Source: Myxococcales bacterium | Lineage (GTDB): Bacteria; Myxococcota; Polyangia; Fen-1088 | Direction: 5' to 3' | Assembly: GCA_003153875.1 (NCBI GenBank) | Contig: PMBY01000018.1 | Coordinates: forward strand, 4,328 to 10,380 | Length of the DNA stretch: 6,053 bases | Shown here: positions 5,930-6,053 of the stretch, piece by piece | Numbering within the stretch: position 1 is the stretch's first letter | How the letters are laid out: each line of letters starts with the position of its first letter | Notes under the pieces: model-generated | Database searches by the model: none | What the model was told of the DNA's origin: nothing | What the model saw: only the letters and a program-made list of their open reading frames with translations | Translations under genes and position numbers: made by a program

Positions 5930-5952
5930 AGAAGAGGAGTCACTCGGCCGGT
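5930..5952. repeat. 23-nt block at end of module, copy B
   Basis: Identical to 2562-2584. Here its right part (5940-5952) is the intact 3' end of the convergent minus-strand gene, so copy B appears to keep the ancestral junction. Confidence 0.7.
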
Positions 5953-6053
5953 AATTGTACAACGGAGCGGGCGAGTTCGGCTTGATTCCCCTCGGGAAAG
6001 CGTTGCAGGTAGGTGCGGGCCGTCTGATGCGCCAGTTGGCGGTCCCTGTGCAC
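5940..6053 (-). CDS. C-terminal end of a convergent gene, possibly TPR-like (partial)
   Basis: The minus strand is open from the window edge to a TGA at 5942-5940, giving 37 residues with natural composition, including AHQTARTYLQRFPEG followed by NQAELARSVVQLPAE. The pattern of a helix, then YLxRFPxG, then an Ala/Glu/Arg helix resembles the last helical repeat of TPR-like proteins and of some myxobacterial regulators that contain them. That likeness is from memory of the motif and only suggestive. The start and most of the gene lie outside the window. The stop shared with the remnant at 2572 supports that this is a real gene end. Confidence 0.55.
   Translation of the reverse strand: MHRDRQLAHQTARTYLQRFPEGNQAELARSVVQLPAE

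Larger units (their letters stand above)
3395..5952 (+). repeat. Tandem module, copy B
   Basis: This is the part of the second module copy that can be matched directly to 1-2584. It covers the end of the linker, the lyase domain, both hairpins, the promoter-like block, the lipoprotein gene and the 23-nt end block. Under a simple tandem duplication the full copy would run from 2585 to 5952 (3368 bp), but bases 2585-3394 have no counterpart inside the window to compare with. Confidence 0.85.

Overview
The window carries two tandem copies of one module on the + strand. Each copy has a secreted rhamnogalacturonan I lyase of polysaccharide lyase family 11 (PL11, the YesW/YesX type), then a pair of terminator hairpins, then a small lipoprotein with a PEGA-like domain. 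Three traits suggest a Myxococcota (myxobacterial, Polyangia-like) chromosome: high G+C, a long Gly-Gly-Thr-Thr-Thr-Ala-Pro-type linker after a lipoprotein signal, and PEGA-like domains of the kind seen in myxobacterial proteins. This placement is inference; there is no rRNA or marker gene in the window.

Layout: lyase A (1-1884, 5' end lost at the window edge); two hairpins (1912-1993); a candidate promoter (2044-2072) ending 8 nt before PEGA-like lipoprotein A (2081-2536); a spacer without a convincing gene (2537-2965) ending in a clear GGAGG ribosome site; lyase B (2966-5242, complete, lipoprotein signal plus a 108-residue heptad-repeat linker); two hairpins again (5257-5336); the same candidate promoter (5387-5415); PEGA-like lipoprotein B (5424-5906); and the last 37 codons of a convergent minus-strand gene (5940-6053).

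The homology between copies continues past each lipoprotein gene into a 23-nt block identical in both (2562-2584 and 5930-5952). In copy B this block includes the stop codon and last codons of the convergent gene. In copy A only the final three codons and stop of that gene are left. The simplest reading is that a unit of about 3.37 kb was duplicated in tandem, with its right breakpoint inside the 3' end of the convergent gene, and that the copies then diverged (lyase proteins roughly three-quarters identical by eye).

Functionally, the lyases should cut the Rha-GalA backbone of pectic rhamnogalacturonan I outside the cell while tethered to the envelope. The lipoproteins are envelope proteins of unknown role. 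They seem to be transcribed separately from the lyases, because two terminators and a conserved promoter-like block lie between them. No classical mobile element, CRISPR array, tRNA or rRNA is visible.
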